This document shows, piece after piece, positions 11,318 to 22,200 of a stretch of 64,000 bases of DNA. Both the position numbers and the translations under genes were made by a program. Position 1 is the first letter of the stretch. Each line of letters begins with the position of its first letter. Source of the stretch: Udeniomyces pyricola (lineage: Eukaryota; Basidiomycota; Tremellomycetes; Cystofilobasidiales; Mrakiaceae); contig BCIK01000036.1 in the NCBI GenBank assembly GCA_039545295.1, positions 29,407 through 93,406 of the forward strand, read 5' to 3'. The notes below the pieces were generated by a model, which was not told the DNA's origin, made no database searches, and saw nothing but the letters and a program-made list of their open reading frames with translations.

Positions 11318-13791
11318 ATGACCCGTCTCTTTCGCTCCCAATCGCAATCAGATTCCTGCACGGACTCGGATACCCTTTCTGATGACAGGCTGGACTCTAT
11401 AGAGCATGCTTCCTCTTCATCTAAAGACGACAGCCTTCCCGAGAATACCGCCCACTTCCATCATGACGACGACGACAACGACGACGACGAACCCCTCGTC
11501 CCCACATTTGCATCCCTCTCGGCTTCGACCCGACGGACCGCCAATGACCTTGCAGCTCGACTCTGGAGCATTGACGAAGATGTTTCATTCGTGCGAGCGG
11601 TCAAAGAGGCTAACAAGCAGCTCCCTGTTGTCGGTCAGTACCAACGACGAGAACGAAGCACGTTACGTCCGTCAGTACTGGTCCGAGGGAGACACACGAC
11701 ACTTATCACGTTCCCTTCCTCCCCTCCCTTTTTGCTGACAAACGTTCCCATGCAAATGTCAATCCACTCACGCCGTCGTCCACAGCCAATCTGAGATGTG
11801 GTGCGTGGTATGTACCACCGGATATCGCAGAGCCCGACGTGTCTGCATATTTCAAGTCGACAGACGGCCATCAAGGTATATTGTCTCGAGGTTGAATTTT
11901 GTCCCTCGTCTTGTTCTGGTCGCTACTCCAGCGTCTTGATGCTGATCGTACCATGCCACCATATGCCGATGGTGCCATCCAGTATCTGCAACCAAATGGC
12001 TCATGTCCCGTCTTTCCTGTACCACTCCCTTGGCACGATTTACCATCGTCTGTCTACACAGGTCAATGGGATTTCAACCTTCGCCGATCGAACCTACACC
12101 TCATTCCGTTAATCAAAGAGAAGAGAGGTATCATCCTGGTAGACTCTACGCGCAGAGGCAAAGTATGATAAATATCTTTAAATGGTGCCTGGAGCCATTC
12201 TCGAACTTTAGAAAGTGAATTCTGATCATGTTCATCAACGACGATTTTCAAATATGTTGTACTCTACTCTATCCAGAGATATCCTGATGCCCTCGCCAAG
12301 ACCATCCCTCTTTGGTGCGCCACGATCAATCGTGCCCTGGTTCTCCGTGCTCAACGTCAAGCCTCTTCCTCCACTTCCACTCCTTTGACCAGCCCAGAGT
12401 CTCTGAGCTTCACCTCCCATCGTCAGTCAGCGAGCCAAAGGGATGAACAAGAGGATTTGTGGGCGCCAAAGATTTGGGTCTCAAGTAGAAGTGTCAGCGA
12501 TCAGGAGCGGGCCAAGATGGAAGAGAGGCTCGATGGATGGGCAGAGAAGCTCCTGGTGAGTTGGTCAGATCTAGCGAGGAGAAGGGCTGAAAAGCGTATG
12601 ATTCTTGAGATCACTGACAGATCACAGACCACCTTGGCGATTGTATTTAGCTGACATGTCGATGTTTCTACCCATACCTTTCCTTCGTTTTGCAGGCATC
12701 TTCTCTAGCCTTACCCGCTCTCGATCTCCCCCTCCGTCCTATCTTCCTTCACCGCCCATCGACTTTCGTATCTCCCCCGACATATCCCGACTCTACCGCT
12801 CTCAATTTCCTCCCTATCATCTGCCTCTGCGCATCCCAGTACATTACTACCGGAACAGATCGTCGGCGTCCTGGTGGATGGGAATACGTTCAGGGGGCAG
12901 GGGATGACCATGAGCTTTGGGCTGTGGCTGGTGGGGGATGGGGAAGTGCAGAGTTTTGGATGTGGAAAGAAGAATTGATGGGGTTGAAAGGGGGCAGAGG
13001 AGAGGAAGTCATCGAGGCGATAGAGAGACTAGCGAAAGAGGAGAGGATGGGTCAGGCGTTCCAATCCCTGCCTCCAGCGAAGACTAGCCCGTTGGGAAAC
13101 TCTACAGAGACGAACGGAGATCAACCTTCCTATCATGCACCACCCTTGACACTTTGTGATCCACCGACTCTCATACATCCGACCTCACTCTTCCACCTGA
13201 CTACCCTTTCGCACCTTCCTCCCATGTCTACATTTCCCACCCTCACCCTCCATCGCACCCTTCCTATCACTGCTTCTTCATCACCTTTTCATCTCGCTCT
13301 TGCCTACAACCCAGCAAAAGGTGGCATCACCCCGTGTATCGCGCCAGCGTTAGCATTCCTTACGCCCTTCCTAAGGAGTGGTGAGAAAATCGTGATCGCT
13401 TGTGACGATGGTCAAGATGCGAGCGTTGGGATCGGGTTAGTTGTATTACAGGAGGCGTTTGGTGAGGACGGAAGGAATAGGTTGTGTGGGGGCGAAGGAG
13501 GTGGATGCGAGACCAGTCCACGTAATGCAGAGGAAACGGATACTGCCGGTAAAGGTAAGCTTCTGGCCCACTTGGATGTCAAGTAAAGTGTGCATACCTT
13601 GGTTGAAGTGAGCTTTGATTGATCGCGCTCCTTGTATTTTTGCAGCGACCAAATTTACGATACACCGTCGGTTGCACTGGATCCAAAATGCTCGCCCAAA
13701 TGCGAATCCATCGAGAGCGACGCTAAAGAGGGTCAACACGTACTGTATGAGCGGGAGGTATACCCAGAGTGGAGGCGAAAGCAAATCATGA
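11318..13791 (+). CDS. RIT1: Initiator tRNA A64 2'-O-ribosylphosphate transferase (Rit1)
   Basis: Adds a ribosylphosphate to A64 of initiator tRNA-Met, which keeps it out of elongation; the family occurs in fungi and plants. Exon 1 has an acidic Asp-rich N-terminus, then the family start region RRTANDLAARLWSIDED. Later exons give ANLRCGAWYVPPDI, YFKSTDGH, QWDFNLRRSNLHLIPLI, IILVDSTRRGK and RYPDALAKTIPLWCATINRA, all diagnostic. The long exon 12690-13554 carries the C-terminal phosphatase-like domain, with KIVIACDDGQDASVGIG. A phase-1 join from GAGK to ATKFTIHRRLHWIQNARP leads to NPSRATLKRVNTY and TGA at 13789-13791. The P-loop-like DDGQDASVG segment stands where DUSP-like Rit1 proteins have their phosphate-binding loop. 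It converges on mL40. Confidence 0.93.
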
Positions 13792-14226
13792 GAAACGAGA
13801 TTGATGTATGTTCATGTGAACGTATGTCCAGCTGTGCCCAGTACGCGAATGCTTTGTGCGACCAACGGTATTTTACCTCGTCAGTAGAGCCAATGAGCAG
13901 CTGATCAGAGACGTGCTGCATCGATCTTGAGTAAATCAGTTACTTCCATGTAGTCAAGTGAGCCAGAGGGGCATGAGCAGAGTGTAAGTTGTAAGGTAAA
14001 GGCGAATCAGCGGATCAGGGCCTTGGTCGGCAAGAGACGATGGTGGAAGATGAGCCGATCACGTCTATCGCCGTAGATACGTCAATGCCCTATGGTGTCT
14101 ATAACCCTGAAAGAAATCAGAAGTATGGAACATGCCTAGTTAGACATCCAGAAGATCGCCAAACCAAACAGCCGGGCATAGCCTAGCGCACGCGATCTCC
14201 GACGTTTCAACAAAGGCATTCATCTT
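13792..14226. other. Convergent intergenic region, RIT1 / mL40
   Basis: 435 bases between two stop codons. No gene, repeat or RNA structure recognised; presumably the two 3' UTRs. Confidence 0.5.
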
Positions 14227-15122
14227 TCAAGCCTTCCTGTCGACCTCAGGGATGTACTCCCAGTCGTAATCCCACCCTTCCTTCGAGGGCGAATCCGTCG
14301 GCAACATCATCTCTCTCGGGAACAGACCCGCCGTCTTGTTCCTCCCTTGCGCAACAGGCTCCATCAAGCCTTTGACACCAACTGGCCTATCCTTGCTCGC
14401 CAGATCATAGAGGGTCTTGGAGCCCAACCTCAGTTCCTCGCACGCCGCAAAGATAGTGTCGAGTTTGTATTGAAGGGAGCGTTTACGGGCGTTGTGGGCC
14501 AGTTGACTGTGAAGATGATGGGCTCGCGTGATAGTCTCATGAGCTTCTGGGGAGGGAATAGCGAGGGAGAGCTTCTCAAGACGGTCGGGACGGGGTGGGC
14601 ACCAAGGATCGGAGGAGCGTTTGGGTTGTGTCGCAGGGTAGAGCTCCTGTGAGGGGAAAGTACGAGACAAGATGAGGGATCAATGACGAGCCATGTAGCA
14701 GGCAGGTCGGGTTGGTGTTGGTGTTGGTGTTGAGCGAGTATAGCGAGCCAGGCGCAGGAAAAGAGAGCCAGTGCAAGTGAAAGGGGAAACCAAGTCACGC
14801 CGGTCAGTTGCCAAGCTCGTGTCCTGCCATGGTTTCTTGTCTCGAATTTCAATCTCTCGGAGAGAGGAAAAGGATACGGATGACGAGCGAGAAGGATTGG
14901 ATAAGAAGAAGATGAGAGACAACGAACCCTTCGGATGGCCTCGGTCTGATTGTCTCCAGGGAGGTCGCTGGGAGGACCCGAACCCGTCTTCTGCTTGGGA
15001 GCGGGGGCGGGAGCTTTGTCCTTGGATTTGGATTTGGCTCGAGTGAGGGTTGGAAGAGGGCTGGTTGGGCGAGAGAGAGCGCGACGGAGAGTGATGACTG
15101 AGGCGGAGGGGAAGAGGGACAT
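14227..15122 (-). CDS. MRPL28: Mitochondrial large-subunit ribosomal protein mL40 (MRPL28/MRPL40 family)
   Basis: Structural protein of the mitochondrial 54S ribosomal subunit. Two exons: exon 1 starts MSLFPSASVITLRRALSR, a basic and hydroxylated sequence fitting a mitochondrial presequence, then a Lys/Pro-rich linker and DNQTEAIRR. The intron is about 280 bases, running from just after that motif to the CAG before GAGCTC at 14650. Exon 2 reads ELYPATQPKRSSDPW, then a basic helical stretch with KLDTIFAACEELRLGS, LYDLASK, and the C-terminal signature LFPREMMLPTDSPSKEGWDYDW. This order (helix with A-x-EEL, then FP..R.PTD(S/T)P...W.Y.W) is that of the MRP-L28 family. No other match comes to mind. 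The predicted length of about 220 residues is normal. Divergent from the next gene. Confidence 0.78.
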
Positions 15123-15793
15123 GATGATGGTGTGTGTGGGTGTGTGTGTGTGTATGTGTGGATGGATGGACGGGACTGCCAGTTGAGAAAGAGAGGAAGG
15201 CGTGCAGGTGGGGTGGTCGGGCGTTTAGTATAAGTGGAGCAACTCATGAGCTGCAGCAGACGACGATCCAGTAACTGCATCCATCCAGTCGAGGGGAGCT
15301 ATTACGAGCTACGTGGGCCGGAGGGGCGCGTCGACGACCGACTTAGCTGTTTAGCTGTGGCACAGGTAAATTAAAATGAAATTCATCAAGGATTTATCAT
15401 ACATGCGCGTACGCATACATGCCCGCGCATGACAACGCGGTATATATACGTACGTCCTCGCTCAGCTAGAGTCAGCTATACTAGCTAGGTATAATATCTC
15501 AGGATTATAGCGAACCAAAAGGGCATGCGGTAGTAAGTATGCATGATGATCAGCTACACGTCGTATATGACGCACTATGGATTATATAATCTTTAACGTC
15601 GCGCGCTCGTCGTCATCACGACGGCACGCGTCGACGTAGGCGCTGCCGCTTGCAGCAGGGCAATCACAGGCGTGCCTGACTTTGTGAAGAGTGACATGTT
15701 GAACGAACTCCTCATTTCAACATCAACATCCACAACTCATCTACTGGTCGCTCCATCCCGTTTCCCTTCCAGTGCCACCGCCAGTCTTCTAGC
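15123..15793. promoter_or_regulatory. Divergent promoter region with TG microsatellite
   Basis: 671 bases between mL40 (-) and the polyQ gene (+). It begins with a TG-rich microsatellite (about 15129-15170) just upstream of the mL40 start. The middle (15380-15660) is full of short palindromes mixing CGCG, CATG, TATATA and ACGTACGT. The last part is C/T-rich, as in fungal core promoters. Confidence 0.5.
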
Positions 15794-18349
15794 ATGCCTC
15801 AGCCACCCCCTCCACAACCTATCGCTCTCCCAGAGCCTGTCGTTGAACCCCGTCCCATTACGTCCCCACCAGCGAGCCTTTCCCGCGCCATCGTGCCTCA
15901 AGCACCAACCACCTCTCACCCTTACGCCGGGGGTCCGGCATCCTTCTCCGACTCGGACGATCCGGAGGACAACATGCCCCTCTCCTGGCGCTTGCCCGGC
16001 GGATCCCACTTTATCGGCTCGCCCGTCGGGGGTGTCGCTGCTCTCGGAGGAATTGCGGGCAAGTTTGCGTCCATGATGGGGAGAGGAACGGGCGGAGCCG
16101 GAGCAGGGACCGAGCGATTATCTACCGAGTTCAACAACAACCAACCTTACAACAACCAACAAACCCTCGCTATATCTCATAATGATTCTCCAACTCGCTC
16201 GGCACCAGGAGGAGGAGTATACCATACTGAGCCTGTGCGATATGAAGGCTTCGTTCCGCCGAGTTTGAGCAGTGACGAGATTGAACGACAGGCGGAGGAA
16301 GAAAGGGACCGGTCGCGTCGAGAAGCAGAGGCGTTAGACATGCGCTACCAGGCCGAGCTTCAAGAGAGAGATCGACGTATCAAGGAAGGATCTGGCGTGG
16401 AAAGGAAAGCGCCTGTGCACACGCCCGTGACTAAAAAGGTGAGCTGTCGTTCGTGCTGGCTCGTGATGTCTCCTGTCACACCTATGCACCTCCTCCAGGA
16501 CGCGTCACGTTACAACACATTATGGACTTTGTGTCCGGCCAATTTTCGACACACGACTTACTATCATCCTTGTCACTATGTCATCGCCTCTTTCCAGGAT
16601 CGAGGTTTTTTCGAACAATCATCGTCACCCAATGCCAAGTCATCTGGCTCTTCTCCCTTAGTCGACCCAGCAGCGTACCCTCTTCCGCCCTCGCCTACCA
16701 AGTCAAGCACGGGCGCTTCGCGACCTTTGCCTCAGCTGTCGGTTTCTGCCTCGGCCGCCTCTGCATTTGTACAACAGCAGCAGCAGCAACAACAAAAACA
16801 ACAACAACAACAACAACAACAACAGCAGCAGCACCAACAGCCTTCTCCCTCTACCACGGTCCCGCCCTCGTCCTCTGCCATCATCATGTCCCCTACTGGC
16901 ACGCCCATTGATCTTGCTGCCTCTCTCACAGGTCTCGCCAAGCGATTTGAGAAGCTTGAAGCGTGGAGTGTCACGCGTATGCGCTCACTCGAGGACAAGG
17001 TCCGATCCTTCGAGTCCAACTTGACTACACTGCAGACAACGCTAGCCGAGGAGATTCGGGAGGCCAGGGAAGAGCGGGCCAACGATCGTCTTCAAAGAGA
17101 GACTGAGGTGAATAGCAAGAATGTCGAGAGAGAGCGAGAGCTTGAGGAACGTCAGTTGCGAGAGGGTGTCTGGGGCAAAGAGGTTGGCACAGTTCGTAAG
17201 GATCTCGAAGAGCTTCGTGGCGCCGTAGGGGAAGGGTTCAGAGTAGTCGAGAGCGATATGGGCCGCCTTGAAAACAAGGTCAAGCTTGTCGAGACCAACG
17301 CAACTATTTCCGTGGTCCCTCCTCCCATGACCAAGACTTTGACGGCTCCTCGTCAATCTCAGCCGGCTCGCCAAGTCTATGCTAAGCAGGCTTCTAATTC
17401 GACCTCAGCCGCTTCGTCTGCACATGCTCCGCATTCATCGACTGCATCCCCATCAATCGTCTCTGAAGATCCCCCTCGTGCTCCCGTCTTGAATCGCCAG
17501 TCGAGCAGCACTGGTAGCATTCACTCAACGACTTCCTTGTCCTCCACTCCGAGTACAAGCTCTGTCGTCGGGCCTGCCCTCTCCATAGCTAACGATCAAG
17601 CGGGTCCTCTTTCAGTTCCAACCACACCCGACCTCTCACCGCCCTCACCATGTCTTTCGACGACCTCTTCCAAATTCTCTGTCACCTCGTCAACATCGTC
17701 CTCGAGGCCCCTCACTCCGTCCTCGAGCAACCCACCTCCCCGGAAGCGTTACACCACGACCCTTTCGTCGCGCGATCTTCCTTCCCCTCCCCCTTCCCAA
17801 ATCCTTCAACCCGCAGAAATCACGTCGCTCGTCTCGGATGATATCACACCTCCTACATCCTCCTCTTCTTCTACCATCACTACACCGACGCAAACCCACT
17901 TTTTTAAACCCGCCCATTCCTACTCGCGGTCTCTTGCTCAACCCTTGCCTCTTCGTGCGCAAACGACCCCGAACCATACGTCCACGCCTCGATCTACCCC
18001 ACTTCCGTCCTCTCCTTTTACCACTACGCCAACCATGCCCTCTTCTTCTCGATCGTTCGTGTCTCGCGCCGGGGGTCACCCCATGCCTTCTCCTTCATCC
18101 CGGGCTAATTCGGTCTTTGCCGGCTCAGATGGTTGGGCCGCCTCTGCTGCCGTCGGTTCTCCTTCTATGACTGAGAGCTCGCGATTCTCAACGACATCCT
18201 CCTTGGCGGCGGTCGAAGGTAGAAAACGAGCGCAGAGCTTCGGGGAGGGACTTGAGAAAAAGCAAGTTGAGCAGGGTCAGGAGGGTTTGAAGGCATCAAA
18301 TCGGGAGAGGGCACCAGTTGGGAAGTTGGTTGCGTTTTGGGAGAGATAG
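15794..18349 (+). CDS. Low-complexity polyQ / coiled-coil protein, function unknown
   Basis: Not recognised as a known family. Open over the whole span, but 16440-16600 is an intron kept open by chance: the donor GTGAGC follows TKK, the acceptor CAG precedes DRGFFEQ, and the removed frame contains HTTYYHPCHYV-like sequence unlike its surroundings. With it removed the protein has about 797 residues. Order: Pro-rich N-terminus; an ordered-looking segment NMPLSWRLPGGSHFIGSP and GGVAALGGIAGKFASMMGRG (about residues 60-100); a charged helix (EIERQAEEERDRSRREAEAL); a Gln tract at 16771-16842; a long coiled coil (about 16930-17300) starting GLAKRFEKLEAWSVTRM; then a Ser/Thr/Pro-rich tail. A cytoskeletal or scaffold role would fit, but nothing proves it. 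Confidence 0.8.
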   Translation: MPQPPPPQPIALPEPVVEPRPITSPPASLSRAIVPQAPTTSHPYAGGPASFSDSDDPEDNMPLSWRLPGGSHFIGSPVGGVAALGGIAGKFASMMGRGTGGAGAGTERLSTEFNNNQPYNNQQTLAISHNDSPTRSAPGGGVYHTEPVRYEGFVPPSLSSDEIERQAEEERDRSRREAEALDMRYQAELQERDRRIKEGSGVERKAPVHTPVTKKVSCRSCWLVMSPVTPMHLLQDASRYNTLWTLCPANFRHTTYYHPCHYVIASFQDRGFFEQSSSPNAKSSGSSPLVDPAAYPLPPSPTKSSTGASRPLPQLSVSASAASAFVQQQQQQQQKQQQQQQQQQQQHQQPSPSTTVPPSSSAIIMSPTGTPIDLAASLTGLAKRFEKLEAWSVTRMRSLEDKVRSFESNLTTLQTTLAEEIREAREERANDRLQRETEVNSKNVERERELEERQLREGVWGKEVGTVRKDLEELRGAVGEGFRVVESDMGRLENKVKLVETNATISVVPPPMTKTLTAPRQSQPARQVYAKQASNSTSAASSAHAPHSSTASPSIVSEDPPRAPVLNRQSSSTGSIHSTTSLSSTPSTSSVVGPALSIANDQAGPLSVPTTPDLSPPSPCLSTTSSKFSVTSSTSSSRPLTPSSSNPPPRKRYTTTLSSRDLPSPPPSQILQPAEITSLVSDDITPPTSSSSSTITTPTQTHFFKPAHSYSRSLAQPLPLRAQTTPNHTSTPRSTPLPSSPFTTTPTMPSSSRSFVSRAGGHPMPSPSSRANSVFAGSDGWAASAAVGSPSMTESSRFSTTSSLAAVEGRKRAQSFGEGLEKKQVEQGQEGLKASNRERAPVGKLVAFWER
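16771..16842 (+). repeat. CAA/CAG trinucleotide repeat encoding polyglutamine
   Basis: About 24 codons of CAA or CAG in frame with the surrounding protein, interrupted once by a Lys codon and once by a His codon. The mixture of CAA and CAG and the interruptions would reduce slippage. Confidence 0.95.
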
Positions 18350-19298
18350 GTGGATCGAGCGTATGGGAGCGACGGATCTCTTTTCTTCTTTTCTTTTTTT
18401 CTGTCTCTTGCCTTTTATGACCTCACTCGATTCCAGCTTGACTCCATGTCCCTGGTGTTTTTACCACCACTGTGTTTTAACTTGATGTTTCCTTTCTCTC
18501 AAAGTCCAGTGTCGTTCTCTTTCTTTCAGCCCTTACCAACGGACCATTAGTTTTCGCGTTGCCTTTGAATCTCGTATACCTCAGCCATCTAATTTTCGTT
18601 CATATGCCCCCCCTTCCTTCTATGTTGACAGTCCCGCTCTTCCGTCTGAATTGCACGTGCATTGGCCATATAGTACATCATATCGATAGTCATCCGTCCA
18701 ATCCCTGCGACGTCAACTCTTTAATTGCAGCATACATACCTTGTTCTCTTTTCTTTCAATCTTTCCAGTCTGATTTGCGATATATTTCGGCGAGAAGGGA
18801 AACCGGCCGTTGTTTATACGTTACGTCGCGATTGCAGCGTACGAAATCTGAGCGATCTGAGATCTGAGATCTCTGAGCCATGACGATTGTCATAATCACC
18901 ACACCGCGCATTTGTACTGTCTCCCGGTTTCCCAGCCACGCCTCAACATCATCCCCCATCGACCCATCCGTCACCCCAACTTTCTTCCGAAACACGTCAA
19001 AACCCTTCGGACATTCACCTCTCACTTGTAGTCTAGGACGTTCTTCACTGGTCGCCCGAATTCATTACACGTACGCCCCGCCCTCGAACTTCCTTCCCTG
19101 CATCCGACGTCTCCGCACAACTCCGCGTCGCGCCTCAATTCCTTTCTTTTCATTCCCTTCCTTTTCTCCCTTCCCTCTCTACAACCTACTCCTCTGCCTC
19201 ATTCCACTGGCCAACAACATAATCTAGCTCCCTACGCCTGTCTTCTGGACCTCCCCTTGCGCCACTTGTCTGGTCATCTCGGCCCCGTTTGACTCTGG
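18350..19298. other. Intergenic region upstream of the DEAH helicase
   Basis: About 950 bases. The first 250 bases are T-rich and probably 3' UTR of the polyQ gene. The last 300 are strongly C/T-rich (19060-19210), a likely promoter or leader for the helicase. No domain is recognisable in the short open frames. Confidence 0.5.
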
Positions 19299-22200
19299 AT
19301 GGCGAAGAAGAAAAAGTCAGGTACGCACGCGCGCACAGAGGCGAATCATCTACTTCGGCTCGTCTCCTCGCCTGGTCTCTTGATATCTTTGGCAAGTCTT
19401 TCCCTCCCAGAACGTGGGATATGAAGGTTAACATCTGCTTCAATTCAAACATGCTTCCCCAGCCTTGCCGGCCGTCAGCAGGGCGTTCGCAACAACTTCG
19501 ATCCCCAAGACCAAAAAGGCCATCGAGCTCGAAGCTGAGCAAGCCGCCCTCGCCTCTGCCACCTCTACTGCCGCCATATCCACTACGGAAGCCGGCATCA
19601 CATCCAATGGATCTTCCAATGGAGCCGGAGGATCGATGCCGGCATCTGGAGGTATGAGTGAGGGCGTTGCTGGAGGTCTGGATATCGAGCTGGGAGACGC
19701 CGCAAAGGGAATGGTTGAGATAGGAGGAGTGGAAGAAGAGTGGGAGAAAGAAGCAAGTTACCTTCAAGGACTTGTAGACAGGCTCCAGGACAAAGTCGAT
19801 AAGGAGGTTGCGAGAGGTATCAAGGTATGTCACCCGACTGAACGGGTATGGGTTCGATGCTTGGGAAGGAGAGGCGTCCAGACCGATCGCTGGAAGATTC
19901 GATGACTCATCTCGCAGGGTCGATGTCTGACTTGCGCCTTGTTTCTCTTTATCTTTCAGACCATGGATTTTGAAAAGAGACAGGCCAAGGGATTCGCTAA
20001 ATTCGACGTTCCTGAGGCGATTCGTGACCGGGCCCTCGAGCTTGTGAGCAAGGCGGAGCGGGCGCAGCAAGGTGAGCTTGGATCACCAGATGTTCCCTCT
20101 TGATCTCTTGGTTCATAGTCATTTGGTGGCTCTTCATTGGCTGGGCAGAAGCTGACATGATTTTGAATTATGCGCCAATATGGCACCCCATTATGTTTAC
20201 GCATGGTTCCTCCAGCGCTCCCCCTGGTTGCCAGCTCGGATTCCGAGAAGCTTATCCTTCGACTGGCCATCACGCACGGCATTCTGCTTAAAATTGGGTT
20301 TTTGCCCGAACGTATTGAGGAGTGTCTACGAGCTTGCGCGAGCTGGGAGCTAGAAGAAGCTCTCGATTGGGTGAGCTTGAACTCAACCGAAGATCTCCTG
20401 AAAGAAGCTGTTATGACATTGGATACTGATGTACATCTTTGAACCTGCTTCGTCAAATCTCATCTCTCGTATTCCCGAGTAGCTCTACCTTCACTGTCCG
20501 GAAGATGAACTTTTGCAAGAAGGCGAGTTCCTTCCCAAGACGGACACACCCCTGTCTTCTCTTCCACCATCTTTCTCCTCGTCCCAACCCCCCTCGAGAG
20601 CGCCATCTCGACCATCATCTCCTCCTCTCTCAGCAAAGTCTCTTCTTCCTTCCGTCCTGTCTATGCCATCCAACGGGAATGCGAACGGCAGTGGTCCGCG
20701 TCCATCTAGCCTTTCAGTGCCATCCACAACTCCATCTTCCGTCGCGACTCCATCTACACGATCAAGGACGACTACCTCCACAAGTATGTTCGCCGTCGCC
20801 GGAGGAGCCGATGAGGACGACTCCTCATCCTCCGACAGCGAGCCTGAAGAGCCCAACACGGAGTTTGCTAGGCTAAGGTTAAGACTCGAGCAGGTTCTCG
20901 GGCTCGGCTCCGGCGGTGGAAAGGATGGGGGCAAGAAGAAAGGCGGAAACGGAAAGAAGGGAATGAACAAGTTGAAGCTTAGTTTGGCGAGTGCGGCCAA
21001 CGAACCGGAGGAGGCGGGGAGGATCCGAAAGAGGATGGAGGTTGTCAAGGGCATGTATTTATATGCTGAAAAGGAAGCTGGTGAGTAATTGTTTCTTTCG
21101 GGCTTGATTTGAGCTGGGTTCCTGTGCGGCTCACTGCACATATCGTCTGGCCTTGTTTATCTTACCTTGTTTGAACAATCAATTCCTATCCTCTCCATCA
21201 CTCTGTCAAAGACGCCGAATTCAAGGCTATGAAGCTCAAAGTCGACGCACAAGCGCTCGAAGATCGACTGGCCGGTCGAGAACCTGCTGTCATCGCTACG
21301 CCCACTGTTCTCAGCCCCCTTGGCTCTCCTCTGGAGGAGAAACCTCCGTCCGACATCCTTGATGCGCTCGGTGGACTTGGTATGGGCGAGGATGGAGCCG
21401 ATGGATTAAGCGCTGTGAGTGGATAGGCTCCACGTGATTCTGATTCTGACAATGCTTCGTCTGACATCTACCGCTTGTGAGCTACGTGTTTTCAGCTTTT
21501 TGAAGCTTCCGGGCAAAGTACGGATACTACTGGCACCACCATCACTGTCCGACCGATGCCTCTCCCTCGGTCCTACGCCTCTTCCTCCCCAACTCCGAGA
21601 TCGACTCTTCAATCCCTTGTCGTGAAGCTTGACAAATTCTCCCTCGTCGACTACACGACTCTCTCTGGATCTTCCCGTGCCTCTCGCGTACGCCTCAAAC
21701 TCCGCTGGGGCAATGGTCGCGAGCAAGGATGGTCGATGGAGGATATCGCGTGTCAAACTGTCCCTGAGGCGGAGAATTACGTGGCAACGCTCGCGTTGCA
21801 CGAGCTAAATGCTGTCGAAGGGAAAGGAGAGAAGGGGCTGTGGAGGATTCTGCCGCCAGTGTTTAGAGATCTTTGGGATGAGCTAGACGAAGTCAGACAA
21901 GAGGTCGTCGATAAGGAGAGAAGGGGAACTTGGGGCATGCTCCGGGCTATCCTCGATGCGCGGATTGCTAGCGAGGACGCTGGAACTAAGGTACGCTTCC
22001 TGCACGCATTTGACTTTCCCCGGAGCCTTCTCGGTCGTTGTGGACTGACATGCATTTCACCTCTCTCCTTCTCACCTGATCTAGCCAACCATCAAGAATG
22101 GATCCAAGTTAATCCCAGGCTTCGACTGCCTCCCTCCTTCACCCGCGATGCCGGCCCCTGAGCTGTCGGAGGACGCTTCAGCTCGAGTGCAGGCAGAGTT

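Noticed and set aside
16453..16911. 152-codon alternative frame rich in Thr over the CAA/CAG repeat
   Set aside because: Shadow of the polyQ frame; the Gln frame is continuous with coiled-coil coding sequence on both sides.
17690..18079. 129-codon Arg/Gly-rich minus frame
   Set aside because: Antisense of the Ser/Thr/Pro-rich tail of the polyQ protein; no independent support.
19186..20070. 294-codon minus-strand frame
   Set aside because: Antisense to helicase exons whose plus-strand frame joins in phase (MAKKKKS to ALPAVSRAF); the minus frame has no recognised domain.
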